Origin: Sulfurospirillum halorespirans DSM 13726
GTDB lineage: Bacteria > Campylobacterota > Campylobacteria > Campylobacterales > Sulfurospirillaceae
Length of the DNA stretch: 64,000 bases
Direction: 5' to 3'
NCBI RefSeq assembly: GCF_001723605.1
Contig: NZ_CP017111.1
Coordinates: 1 to 64,000, forward strand
Shown: positions 20,703 through 28,726 of the stretch, piece after piece
Numbering within the stretch: position 1 is the first letter of the stretch
Layout: each line of letters starts with the position of its first letter
Made by a program: the position numbers and the translations under genes
The notes under the pieces: generated by a model
Told to the model about the DNA's origin: nothing
What the model saw: the letters and a program-made list of their open reading frames with translations, nothing else
Database searches by the model: none

Positions 20703-20880
20703 TTTTTCTCCTTTTATTTAAATCATTTTTGAATACCTTTCAAGTAAAACCTTATTACAAATATATAAAAAAATGTTTTTGTAATAGAACTATAACATAA
20801 AAAAAAATTAAGTTTAAAAAAAGTCGAAAAAACTTTTTATATCACCAAAAATATTGTTTCTTCTTTTTTGTGAAACAAAA

Positions 20881-20955
20881 AACACCTTGATAATCTAACT
20901 TTTTAACGTAACGTAGTGTAGTGTCAAAAAAGTTAGGTTATCACTGTAAGGTGTT
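20881..20955. other. Candidate oriT: long imperfect inverted repeat with short direct repeats
   Basis: The arms pair in three blocks: 20881-20888 with 20948-20955 (AACACCTT), 20889-20893 with 20938-20942 (GATAA), and 20895-20904 with 20927-20936 (CTAACTTTTT). The centre 20906-20924 is a chain of short repeats (ACGTA twice, GTGTA-like twice). It lies about 65 bp ahead of the relaxase start, where MobV elements carry oriT. The gene-free stretch 20703-21019 otherwise holds only the relaxase promoter. Confidence 0.5.
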
Positions 20956-20989
20956 ATTTCTATGGACTAAATTTGTGATCTATAATTAA

Positions 20990-21017
20990 GTGTATACATT
21001 TCAAAAGGAGTATACAC
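20990..21017. promoter_or_regulatory. Inverted repeat spanning the relaxase ribosome site
   Basis: Perfect 8-bp inverted repeat GTGTATAC-N12-GTATACAC with AAAAGGAG in its loop, immediately ahead of the relaxase ATG (21020). A TATAAT at 20981-20986 lies just upstream, so the left arm is at the expected transcription start. It could be a repressor operator or an RNA hairpin controlling translation. Confidence 0.55.
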
Positions 21018-21019
21018 AT

Positions 21020-22612
21020 ATGAAATACAGTTCATTTTTATACAAGGAAATCAACTACACAAAACTTGGGAAACGCATCGCTAGAAAGACATGGAACGGC
21101 TACCAACAACTGCTTAAAAGTCTAAAACACTCACTTAGACTACAAAAAGAAGATAAAATTCATATAGATAAAGAAAAAACAAAAAACAACTTCTACTATT
21201 CTTGTTTTGAATTTTCAACACAAGATGACTTAATAGGAAAAATAGAAAAAGATATTGAAGAAAAGATACAAAAATTTGAAAATATCACTGATGAAAATGA
21301 AAGAAAAAAACAGTTTAAAGACTTTCAAAACGCTAAATACGCTATTTCTAAGAAAATACCTTTAGATATACTGGAACTGGAATTAAAAGAGAGCGATGAT
21401 GCTGGAACTGTCCTTCATAACGTTGTTTATAAACACAAAATCAAAAACTTAAAATCGAAAGACAAACGAACGTTAAAAACACTAGAACACTATATTTCTA
21501 TGTCAAAAAGCTATTTTTCTACAAAACAAAAAACACGAAAATATAACAATCAAACTCTTATGAAAGAACTCTTGTTCAAAATTCCAGAAGGGCAGGAATT
21601 GACTTTAACAAATGAGGAATGGAACGTAATTATTCATAATTTTAAAAGTCTATATTTTAAAAATTATGACCTTTATTGCTATGCAATACATGGGGATGAA
21701 GGAACGGAAGATAAAAGTCACGTTCATTTATTCCTGAGTAGTTATAACAAAGATGCGAATGATTTTGACATACAAAAAAATCTTTTTGAATTTATTTCAA
21801 AAAAACATGATTTAAGACTGGATATTAACAAAAACGATGACCATAAAATTTTTATGCAACATTTTCAAGATGATTTTTTTAGTTTTTTTAACGAGCAATT
21901 ACACTCACTAAAGAAAAAAGAACGCATAAAACAAAACGAATATCTTAATAATGAAGATATAAAAAAACGTCTTTTAATTCAAAATGATGACAAACTAACA
22001 ATAGACCAAAGACATACGAAATTAATTAATCAAAAGCTCCTAGAACGCATTCAAGAAGTGAAAGACCCTATCAAGATATTAAAATTTGAAACCAGCGAAA
22101 AATCTTCCATTTTCTCAAGCGACATCACGCAAAAAATCGAAATTGAAGCAGAAAGCAAAGACGATATAAAAAAAGTCATTAAAGCAATTAAAAACTATTC
22201 TAATCTATCAAATTTCATTCAAGATTTAGAACAAAAAAACAGAGAAAAAGATATAAAAATCTTTTCACTAAATCAAAAATTGAATGATGATTACTTCTTT
22301 TTTAACAAAAAGGAAAATGACCTATTAGAGCAAATAGATATATTAAAAAATGACAAAAATGAAGATAAAAATAAAATCAAAATGGACTTAATAAAGTCAA
22401 CCGAGACAAACAAAATTTTAAAAAGTATTCTTCAAAAAATAACAAATGTTGAGATTAATGAAATTGATCAAAACTTGGAATTTAACATTCTCGAACATAT
22501 TAAGAAAATGCAAAAAATCAAAGATCTCGAAAAAGAAAAATTAGACAATGCTCGTTTAACTAATAAGAAAAAAACAGAAGAGCATGAAGAAGTCAAAAAT
22601 AAAATAGTTTAA
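21020..22612 (+). CDS. MobV/Pre-like relaxase (mobilization protein)
   Basis: 530 aa from the ATG at 21020. The frame is open from a GTG at 20990, but AAAAGGAG at 21003-21010 fixes the later start. The N-terminal segment with HSLRLQKEDKIHIDKEKTKNN resembles motif I of Mob/Pre proteins. The segment AIHGDEGTEDKSHVHLFLS (about residue 225) has the HxDE...HxH metal-site pattern of HUH relaxases. The C-terminal 200 residues are Lys/Glu-rich coiled coil, as in other Mob proteins. It should nick the element at oriT for conjugal mobilization by a helper. A terminator follows. Confidence 0.75.
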   Translation: MKYSSFLYKEINYTKLGKRIARKTWNGYQQLLKSLKHSLRLQKEDKIHIDKEKTKNNFYYSCFEFSTQDDLIGKIEKDIEEKIQKFENITDENERKKQFKDFQNAKYAISKKIPLDILELELKESDDAGTVLHNVVYKHKIKNLKSKDKRTLKTLEHYISMSKSYFSTKQKTRKYNNQTLMKELLFKIPEGQELTLTNEEWNVIIHNFKSLYFKNYDLYCYAIHGDEGTEDKSHVHLFLSSYNKDANDFDIQKNLFEFISKKHDLRLDINKNDDHKIFMQHFQDDFFSFFNEQLHSLKKKERIKQNEYLNNEDIKKRLLIQNDDKLTIDQRHTKLINQKLLERIQEVKDPIKILKFETSEKSSIFSSDITQKIEIEAESKDDIKKVIKAIKNYSNLSNFIQDLEQKNREKDIKIFSLNQKLNDDYFFFNKKENDLLEQIDILKNDKNEDKNKIKMDLIKSTETNKILKSILQKITNVEINEIDQNLEFNILEHIKKMQKIKDLEKEKLDNARLTNKKKTEEHEEVKNKIV

Positions 22613-22634
22613 AATTTTACAATACGCCCCCAAA

Positions 22635-22654
22635 CCCCCTAAAGGGGGCTTTTT
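22635..22654 (+). terminator. Rho-independent terminator of the relaxase gene
   Basis: Stem CCCCC (22635-22639) / GGGGG (22644-22648) with loop TAAA, followed by CTTTTT (22649-22654), just after the relaxase stop. Confidence 0.85.
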
Positions 22655-23073
22655 AGAAAATTACTCTTTTTGCATTCCATTCATAGAATATAAAACCTCA
22701 TAGAACACTCAAAAACCTCAAAAAAAGACCAAAAGAAATGTTAGACAATACAAAACATCAGAACTGAAAAAATTGATATAGAAATCGCTCTCTTTTAATT
22801 CTTTTTCTTTTAGCGCGTAATTTTTCTTTTTCTTGGCTGTGAGTCTATTTACTACAATGTAATAAGCACAAACATATCTAATCAAACTTTTTACGGCTTT
22901 GTGAGAAATTTTATGCAAAGAATTTAATGCGGGGAAAGACTTTAAAACGAAGTAAGCAAGCAAAAACAAAACTTTTAAACGTTAATTCACATATGACAAA
23001 AAAGACAAACTACATAATTTTGGAGTCAAAAGTTTGCGTTCACAAAAATTCCGTACACTAATAAGTATAGTCA

Positions 23074-23106
23074 TCTTAATATATGAACGAAGTGAATATA
23101 TTAAGA
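23074..23106. repeat. 10-bp inverted repeat in the element
   Basis: Perfect arms TCTTAATATA (23074-23083) and TATATTAAGA (23097-23106) with a 13-nt loop containing GAACGAAGTG. No U-tract follows. Function is unknown. Confidence 0.6.
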
Positions 23107-23130
23107 GATTATAAGTAATTAGTTACCTCT

Positions 23131-23168
23131 TGAGTATACTCATATGTAACTAACTACATATGAGTATA
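23131..23168. repeat. Nested palindromes in the element
   Basis: A 12-bp palindrome TGAGTATACTCA (23131-23142) overlaps the left arm of a perfect 14-bp inverted repeat (arms 23135-23148 and 23155-23168, loop 6 nt). A further 7-bp pair TAGTTAC / GTAACTA (23119-23125, 23146-23152) interlocks with both. The pairings exclude each other. The GTATAC core is shared with the repeat ahead of the relaxase. Confidence 0.65.
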
Positions 23169-23258
23169 AAATAATAATATATTTTAATTTTATTGCAATA
23201 GACTAAATTTGATTAAAATTCACCAATATATTACAAAGTTGAAAATATTTAGTAAACA

Positions 23259-25118
23259 TTATCCTATAACCACACAATTTCGACCATTATGTTTTGCTTG
23301 ATAAAGTGCTCTATCAGCACGTGAAAGTAACTCTTTAACTGTATTTTCACCTTCAAATTCAGCAACACCAATACTAATAGTCATATTATTAATATCATTA
23401 AAGAGAGTATTTTCTACACAAGCTCTTAATTTTTCAGCAAGTAGAGCTGTTTTATTCTTATCTGTCTCAGGACAAATAATTAAAAACTCTTCACCGCCAT
23501 AACGTCCAACAATATCACTTTTTCGTAAATTATCAGTTAATATTTTTGCTAAAGTCTGTAATGTAGAATCACCAGTAGGATGACCATAAGTATCATTGAT
23601 ATTTTTAAAATGGTCAATATCAAGAATCATAAATGATAAAGGTTGACGATAACGTTTTGCTCTATTAAATTCACTTTCCATATATTCATCAAGTTTTCTT
23701 CGATTATAAATTCCCGTAAGTTTATCTATTTCAGATAAGCGCTCAACTTCTTTCTTAGCGGTTATATCATTACCAATAGCCATATAAGAAACAATTCTAT
23801 TATTCCCATCTTTAATAGGAAGAATATTTTGTTCCAAATAATATATATCTTCATCTTTATTAAGGTTTTTTAATTCACCTTGCCAATTTTTTCCTGCTTC
23901 AATTGTTTCCCAAAGCTCTGAATATAATTCATTCGAAGTATCAGGATGGCGGATGATATTCATTTTTTGACCTATGAGTTCTTCTTTAGAATAACCAGAT
24001 CTTTTTGCAAAAGCTGTACTTACAGATGTAATGATACTATTCGTTTTTGTCGTAGCGGTAATAACATATTTATCAATAATATCAGCAAATCTTCTTAATT
24101 CATGATTTGCTAAAAATAAAGACTTTTGCAATCTTGATGGAGCGATTGAAGCAAAAAATGCTAGAGGAATACTGACTAAAATACTCAGTAATATAATTAA
24201 AATACTTGTTTTGATATTAGATGAAAATAATGTACTCTGATAGGCAACTTTTAGTTTTAAAATCAATATAGCTTTATCTTCATTATCCAATATATCATTT
24301 AACTGAAAACTATAAAAAGTCTCACCTTTATTTTCCCCTGCAAGTATCTTTTCTGCTTCTAATGGGAATTCATCATATAATCTAATACTAGAATTTGTAT
24401 ACCGTGACCATGAATATTCATCATTTGGATGTGTAATAAAATAACCATCTTTATCAATAATAAAATGATCAAAACTTGTTGATTTTTTTAAACCACTAAT
24501 CATTTCAGATGCAAGCAAATTAACAATAACCATGCCAACAAATTTATTATCTTTTATAATAGGTTGAGCTACTCTAAATGTTGGTTTATAAGGAACTTCT
24601 ATTTTCCCATTTTCAATATTAAGATCAATACGGGAGTGCCATATTTTTGCTTCTTTCATATGACTTACAATTTGAAAATAATCTCTTTGACTTTTATCTT
24701 GTAAATTTGATTCTTCAACTATAAAAGGCTTGTCATATTTATTTTTTCTATCAACTCGAACTATCTCTTTTCCCTCTGCACTAATAAATCGAGCTTGCAT
24801 AATAAAATTATTTGACATAGAAATTGCATAAAAAACATTCGTTAAATTATTTCTTTTTTGCTTATCAGGCGATGTAATATATTCTTCCAATGAAGTATTA
24901 GTAGACAATGCTTTAACTATTTCATCAAATTTTTCGATATCTGGTTTTAAATAATCAAATTTTTTTATTAATCCAACTTCTTGTGAAGCTTTATCAATAT
25001 TTTTTTTAATATCAATGAGATTCATGTTATAACCAACAAAAGAACCAAAAAATGCAACCAAAATACCAAAGATTACAAAATATGTAAAAAACATGAGCTT
25101 AAAATTTTTATTTGTCAT
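23259..25118 (-). CDS. Membrane dCache-PAS-GGDEF diguanylate cyclase
   Basis: 619 aa. A membrane helix at about 10-30 and another near 300-320 enclose a periplasmic double-Cache sensor domain. A PAS domain (about 345-440, with SGYSKEELIGQKMN and a PAC tail) and a GGDEF domain (about 450-615) follow. The catalytic motif GRYGGEEF is intact (about 538-542), and an RKSD inhibitory site sits five residues ahead of it, so it should make c-di-GMP under feedback control. It lies between attL and attR and is therefore element cargo. The input signal is unknown. Confidence 0.9.
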   Translation of the reverse strand: MTNKNFKLMFFTYFVIFGILVAFFGSFVGYNMNLIDIKKNIDKASQEVGLIKKFDYLKPDIEKFDEIVKALSTNTSLEEYITSPDKQKRNNLTNVFYAISMSNNFIMQARFISAEGKEIVRVDRKNKYDKPFIVEESNLQDKSQRDYFQIVSHMKEAKIWHSRIDLNIENGKIEVPYKPTFRVAQPIIKDNKFVGMVIVNLLASEMISGLKKSTSFDHFIIDKDGYFITHPNDEYSWSRYTNSSIRLYDEFPLEAEKILAGENKGETFYSFQLNDILDNEDKAILILKLKVAYQSTLFSSNIKTSILIILLSILVSIPLAFFASIAPSRLQKSLFLANHELRRFADIIDKYVITATTKTNSIITSVSTAFAKRSGYSKEELIGQKMNIIRHPDTSNELYSELWETIEAGKNWQGELKNLNKDEDIYYLEQNILPIKDGNNRIVSYMAIGNDITAKKEVERLSEIDKLTGIYNRRKLDEYMESEFNRAKRYRQPLSFMILDIDHFKNINDTYGHPTGDSTLQTLAKILTDNLRKSDIVGRYGGEEFLIICPETDKNKTALLAEKLRACVENTLFNDINNMTISIGVAEFEGENTVKELLSRADRALYQAKHNGRNCVVIG

Positions 25119-25381
25119 AAGAAAACCTAGTTTTTTGAATTATATTTTTAATAATATCTAGTATTACTATAATCCTAAATTAATACATTAAAATTATGTG
25201 TATAACCTTTACTTGTCAAACGAAGTGTAGTTTTAGTCACTATTTAATCCAATTAAAGGCTAGAATACGGACCTTGATGTAAAAATATCTGCAGAACTCT
25301 GCTATTCGTCTGATAATAATGATTTGATAGTTATTTTTTTCAACTTTTTCTCCTATTTTCAATGCTTATTTCATATTTTAA

Positions 25382-26938
25382 CTAAAATATAAAAGTTATT
25401 TGATTTATACAATCTCTTAATTTTTCTATATTTATTTTATTTTTATTATAAACTGTATGTGTTACATCATTTTTAAAACTGTGTCCCATAAGATACTTTT
25501 TAGTTTTTTCGTCGGAATTTGTGTTTAATTCAATTTCTTGTGAAAAGTTTTTTCTAAAACTGTGAAAACTTTTATCTTTATCATTTACTATTTTTTTTAG
25601 TCTATTGTTTACTCTTTTACCAGCATTTTTAACTTCATTTTTTTTCTCATAATCAAAAAATAGATATTTATATTTACGGTGTTTTTTTTGATATTCAATT
25701 AAATTTTGTATGTTTTTATGAACTGGAATTATTCTTTGATGTTTTTTATTAGTAGTATCATCTAACGTTGTAACATGTATTAAATTATCGTGTATGTCTT
25801 CTTTTTTAACACTTAAAACTTCTTCTAATCTCAATCCTGTATAAATCGTAAATTTACACATATTTAAATAAACTTTTTCCATTTTACTGTTAAAAATTTT
25901 GTCTATATCTTCTTGTGAATACTCTATTTTTTCACTCTCTTCTTCTTTTAAAGATTTTATATTTTTGAGTGGGTTTTCTGTCAATACCTCTTCGTAAATT
26001 AAGTAATCAAAAAATTTACTGTAATTACTCATATGATTATTTATTGTTTTTGTATTTAATACTTCATAGTTTTCTATATCTTTTAATTTTAATACTTCCT
26101 CAAAATCTTTTTTATAGTATTTCTCGTATTTGAAAAAATTCGCTGGTAATTCCTGAAATTTCTTTTGAATTTCTTTAAAAAAAGAAAAATTAAAAACAGT
26201 ATTTTCTTTGATAAAATACTTTAAATATCGAAAAGAAGAATTACTCGTTCTTATTGAATCGTTTGAAACTTTGACAAAATTCTTTCTATAATCTATATAC
26301 TCACTATAATATCTATCAAGATTAATTAGAACATTATTCTTTATTTTATTAATTTCTTCATCAATTTTTGGAGAATTATCTAGTTTTTTTTCTAAAATTT
26401 TTACAATTTCAAAAATCTCATTTTCTTTTCTTTTTTCTAACTCTTCTATTCTCTTGTCGTTCTCGATTTCATCTTTCCATCGCCATTCATAATACTCTTG
26501 TTCTTCTTTTTTTGTGGCAAAAGTCATAGTTTCTTTTAGTATTCCTCTCTGACTTTTTGTTAACCCAGATTCGTAAAATTCTTCATCAAATTCGCCATTT
26601 TCTTCGTGAATTTTATTAATTTTTTCTTGAATATCTTCTTGAATTTTTTGTAGATATTCAATTGAATTTTTATCTATTTTTTTCGTCATTTTTTCATCTT
26701 TTTTCATTTCTATTTTCTCTAAAATTTTATTTTTAAGATTTTTACAATACTCAAAATCACCTGATTTTAAAGATATTTTAAAAGATTTATTATTAAATTT
26801 TTTAGAAAAGTAGTAAATGTTCTTTCTTTTATATAAGTATTTTTCTTTTTTTGAAGTTGGACAAAAAGTTGGACAGTTTTGTTTTTGTAAGTTTTTAAAT
26901 TGTTCAAATGTCGAATTTAAGGTAGTTTGTGAAGTTTC
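25382..26938 (-). CDS. Tyrosine recombinase (integrase) of the element, 5' end separated by integration
   Basis: The catalytic domain has the R-H-R-H-Y set: TGLRLEEVL, HSFRKNF, LMGHSF and TVYNKN. An arm-binding segment (LYKRKNIYYF...FKISLKSGDFEY) and a long coiled-coil region come first. Between the tRNA gene (ends 26939) and the first in-frame ATG at 26707 there is no ATG, GTG or TTG, yet the arm-binding region lies there. The frame runs on through the tRNA to an ATG at 27028 with no ribosome site. The natural start is probably the one at the left end of the element (20438), joined only after excision. Confidence 0.85.
   Translation of the reverse strand, partial: ETSQTTLNSTFEQFKNLQKQNCPTFCPTSKKEKYLYKRKNIYYFSKKFNNKSFKISLKSGDFEYCKNLKNKILEKIEMKKDEKMTKKIDKNSIEYLQKIQEDIQEKINKIHEENGEFDEEFYESGLTKSQRGILKETMTFATKKEEQEYYEWRWKDEIENDKRIEELEKRKENEIFEIVKILEKKLDNSPKIDEEINKIKNNVLINLDRYYSEYIDYRKNFVKVSNDSIRTSNSSFRYLKYFIKENTVFNFSFFKEIQKKFQELPANFFKYEKYYKKDFEEVLKLKDIENYEVLNTKTINNHMSNYSKFFDYLIYEEVLTENPLKNIKSLKEEESEKIEYSQEDIDKIFNSKMEKVYLNMCKFTIYTGLRLEEVLSVKKEDIHDNLIHVTTLDDTTNKKHQRIIPVHKNIQNLIEYQKKHRKYKYLFFDYEKKNEVKNAGKRVNNRLKKIVNDKDKSFHSFRKNFSQEIELNTNSDEKTKKYLMGHSFKNDVTHTVYNKNKINIEKLRDCINQITFIF
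26855..26878. repeat. Right arm-type repeat (tandem AGTTGGACA)
   Basis: Identical in sequence and orientation to 20474-20497. Here it lies inside the integrase coding frame, whereas the left copy is non-coding, so conservation is for the DNA rather than the protein. Confidence 0.65.
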
Positions 26939-26955
26939 TGGCGGGCAGAGGGGGA
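26939..26955. repeat. attR: attR core of the element
   Basis: 17-bp repeat identical to 20364-20380, forming the 3' end of the tRNA-Ser gene. Integration leaves the tRNA intact. Confidence 0.88.
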
Positions 26956-27026
26956 TTCGAACCCCCGGTGAGTTGCCCCACGGCCGCGTTCCAGGCGACT
27001 GGATTAAACCACTCTCCCATCTGCCC
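26939..27026 (-). tRNA. tRNA-Ser (anticodon GGA)
   Basis: 88 nt with encoded CCA. The acceptor stem is GGGCAGA / TCTGCCC with discriminator G. The anticodon stem GTCGC / GCGGC carries loop CTGGAAC, giving anticodon GGA (Ser, UCC/UCU codons). A long variable arm of the class II type is followed by T-arm GGGGG-TTCGAAT-CCCCC. A TTATAC -10-like element lies upstream on the minus strand. It serves as the attachment site of the mobile element. Confidence 0.95.
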
Positions 27027-27068
27027 ATTTTGATAGGACTGGAAGTATAACGATTTTGTGCTTATTTG

Positions 27069-27104
27069 AGGATTAATGGCTTTACATGTAAAGTCATTAA
27101 TCCT
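27069..27104. terminator. Long hairpin built on TTTACATGTAAA, with T-run on the plus side
   Basis: The palindrome 27081-27092 is extended outward by matching flanks to an 18-bp stem (27069-27104, one G-T pair), followed on the plus strand by seven T. It lies between the chemoreceptor end and tRNA-Ser. As a terminator it points rightward; for the leftward chemoreceptor transcript there is no U-tract. Confidence 0.55.
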
Positions 27105-27108
27105 TTTT

Positions 27109-28185
27109 TTACGATTTACGAATCGCTTTAAAGCCTTCGATGAGTTTCTCAAAGCCGACTTTACTTGCATTTTCAACGGCACGGAATGTCTGCACACCTT
27201 CATTCAAATTGCCATTGTTACTAAAAATATCAACAGCTTTTTTAAGACCTTCATGGACTTTGACGTGATGTTCACTCACTTCGTTGACAACCGTTTGGCT
27301 GAGTCTTTGGCTAATGCTTGAGAACCATTTTCCAAATCGGCACGCGGTGTGTCCTAGAATGTTAACATTTTTGCGACCGAGGGCTGCGTTGTAGCCTTTG
27401 AGTTTGAGCATGATGTGGTCAATTTTACCATTGCTGACGGAGATTTCATTGGTGACGTTGTCGCATTTGTTGGTAATGCTGACCGAATTTTTGAGCATTG
27501 TATTAATTTGAGCATAAAAATCGTCCAATATTTTCATTGAAGCTTTGGATTCACTTTGGAAGGTTTCGCTGGTATCTGCCATCGAGTTGGTATTTTGTTT
27601 CAAAACACTAATGTTAGATTCGACCTCCAGTGTCGCTTTTTGAGTACGCTCAGCCAGTTTTCGTACCTCATCGGCTACAACGGCAAAACCACGTCCATGT
27701 TCGCCCGCCCTTGCTGCTTCAATGGCAGCATTGAGCGCCAAAAGATTGGTTTGATCGGAAATATCTTTAATGAGATTAATGATGTCACTGATGGCAGAAA
27801 CACTGCTGGAGAGGTTTTCGACATCGTGGGTAAATTTTTGGGTCAATTCTTGAACTTTTTCGAGCGATGCAGAGATCTCTTTGGTCTGGTTTTCAACATT
27901 TTGACCTTCTTGCATGGACGCATCGTTCAGCGTGTTGATCTCGTTGAGCATGGTCAGGCTCTCTTCGACGGTATTTTGTAAAAAATTCATACCATCTTCG
28001 TAGCTGGCAAGAAGAATCGTCAGAAGTTCCTCTTTGGTTTGATCCGCTGAAGTTTCTTTTGCTTTTTGCTCCATGTGTTGATTTACATTTTGAAGTTGTT
28101 CATTAAGGGTTTTAATTTTTTGAAGTTCGTCTTTGAGTGCTTGGTTTTCACCCTCTAATTCTGAAATACGCTTACTGCCAAACAT
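27109..28185 (-). CDS. Soluble methyl-accepting chemotaxis protein with CZB domain (TlpD-like)
   Basis: 358 aa with no membrane segment. An N-terminal coiled coil (1-35) leads to the signalling tip ([39 protein letters not shown]) that contacts CheA and CheW. A C-terminal CZB zinc-binding domain has the Cys motif HTACRFGKW and His residues including HHVKVHEG. This architecture matches Helicobacter TlpD, a cytoplasmic receptor linked to oxidative and metabolic stress, so an energy or redox taxis role is inferred. Confidence 0.9.
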   Translation of the reverse strand: MFGSKRISELEGENQALKDELQKIKTLNEQLQNVNQHMEQKAKETSADQTKEELLTILLASYEDGMNFLQNTVEESLTMLNEINTLNDASMQEGQNVENQTKEISASLEKVQELTQKFTHDVENLSSSVSAISDIINLIKDISDQTNLLALNAAIEAARAGEHGRGFAVVADEVRKLAERTQKATLEVESNISVLKQNTNSMADTSETFQSESKASMKILDDFYAQINTMLKNSVSITNKCDNVTNEISVSNGKIDHIMLKLKGYNAALGRKNVNILGHTACRFGKWFSSISQRLSQTVVNEVSEHHVKVHEGLKKAVDIFSNNGNLNEGVQTFRAVENASKVGFEKLIEGFKAIRKS

Positions 28186-28248
28186 CGTGTCTCCTTTGGT
28201 TTATATGACGAAGATTATAACCAAGAAGCGTGATTTTTGCGTTGTATT

Positions 28249-28725
28249 TTAATAATACCCCACACAAATTCCATTAGAAAGATTGATCTTTCTTTCAAAA
28301 GGAGAAGGGCCAAAATATTTGCACTTTTCGATGTAAATGTGGTAGTTGTAGCTAAGCCCCAGATCATCGTAAAATTTTTGGAGATTGACGAGTTTCACAT
28401 CGCAGACATCGATGATCTCTAAGGCTTTGTAGATGCAAGAGTTGTTGTGTTCTATGAGGTGTGAGGGTGCGAGACCTGTGTATTTGCAAAAGGCTTGGGA
28501 CTGCACCATCCCTGTGAGGTTTGTGCACTGCTTCACAATCTCTTTGTATTTTGGAAGGATGCTCTCTTTGCGTAAAAAAACAACGCGTGCGTCATCAAAT
28601 TTAGCGGCTTCCCCATTTTTCCAGTAACGATACGCATTGGAAGAGATCCCCGCAAGCAGGCTAAACTCTTTGTTTAAAACATAATGGTTCAGCCAATGGT
28701 TATGCGTAAGAATGTTCATCTGCAT
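28249..28725 (-). CDS. Hypothetical protein, possible HTH, coupled to the transporter
   Basis: 158 aa, not recognised. The segment FSLLAGISSNAYRYWKNGEA near residues 19-38 could be a helix-turn-helix. Five cysteines are spread through the middle and C-terminal half. Its ATG lies 1 nt after the stop of the upstream transporter gene, so translation is probably coupled and a regulatory role for that transporter is conceivable. Confidence 0.65.
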   Translation of the reverse strand: MQMNILTHNHWLNHYVLNKEFSLLAGISSNAYRYWKNGEAAKFDDARVVFLRKESILPKYKEIVKQCTNLTGMVQSQAFCKYTGLAPSHLIEHNNSCIYKALEIIDVCDVKLVNLQKFYDDLGLSYNYHIYIEKCKYFGPSPFERKINLSNGICVGYY

Positions 28726-28726
28726 G

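Larger units (their letters stand above)
22655..23258. other. Gene-poor AT-rich segment of the element
   Basis: About 600 bp between the convergent relaxase and diguanylate cyclase genes. I see no convincing gene. The right part holds two strong palindromic structures (annotated separately at 23074-23106 and 23131-23168). Confidence 0.6.
20364..26955. mobile_element. Integrative and mobilizable element in tRNA-Ser(GGA)
   Basis: A 6.6-kb insertion bounded by exact 17-bp direct repeats TGGCGGGCAGAGGGGGA (20364-20380 and 26939-26955). The right copy is the 3' end of an intact tRNA-Ser gene including its CCA. Contents: a 60-aa gene, a MobV-like relaxase with candidate oriT, a diguanylate cyclase and a tyrosine integrase. 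It has no coupling protein or type IV secretion genes, so it would need a helper for transfer. It is visibly more AT-rich than its flanks and contains none of the TTACATGTAA palindromes common elsewhere. Confidence 0.88.

Noticed and set aside
22718-22969. 83-aa minus-strand open frame in the mobile element
   Set aside because: It starts at a TTG with no ribosome site, is low-complexity and very AT-rich, and shows no family pattern.
20364-26955. CRISPR array or insertion sequence inside the element
   Set aside because: The repeats are too few and irregular for CRISPR, and no transposase is present.
26939-27028. Reading the integrase from the ATG that overlaps the tRNA-Ser 5' end
   Set aside because: The first 30 residues are a translation of the tRNA gene and there is no ribosome site; the RNA would be processed away. 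Not used as the gene start.
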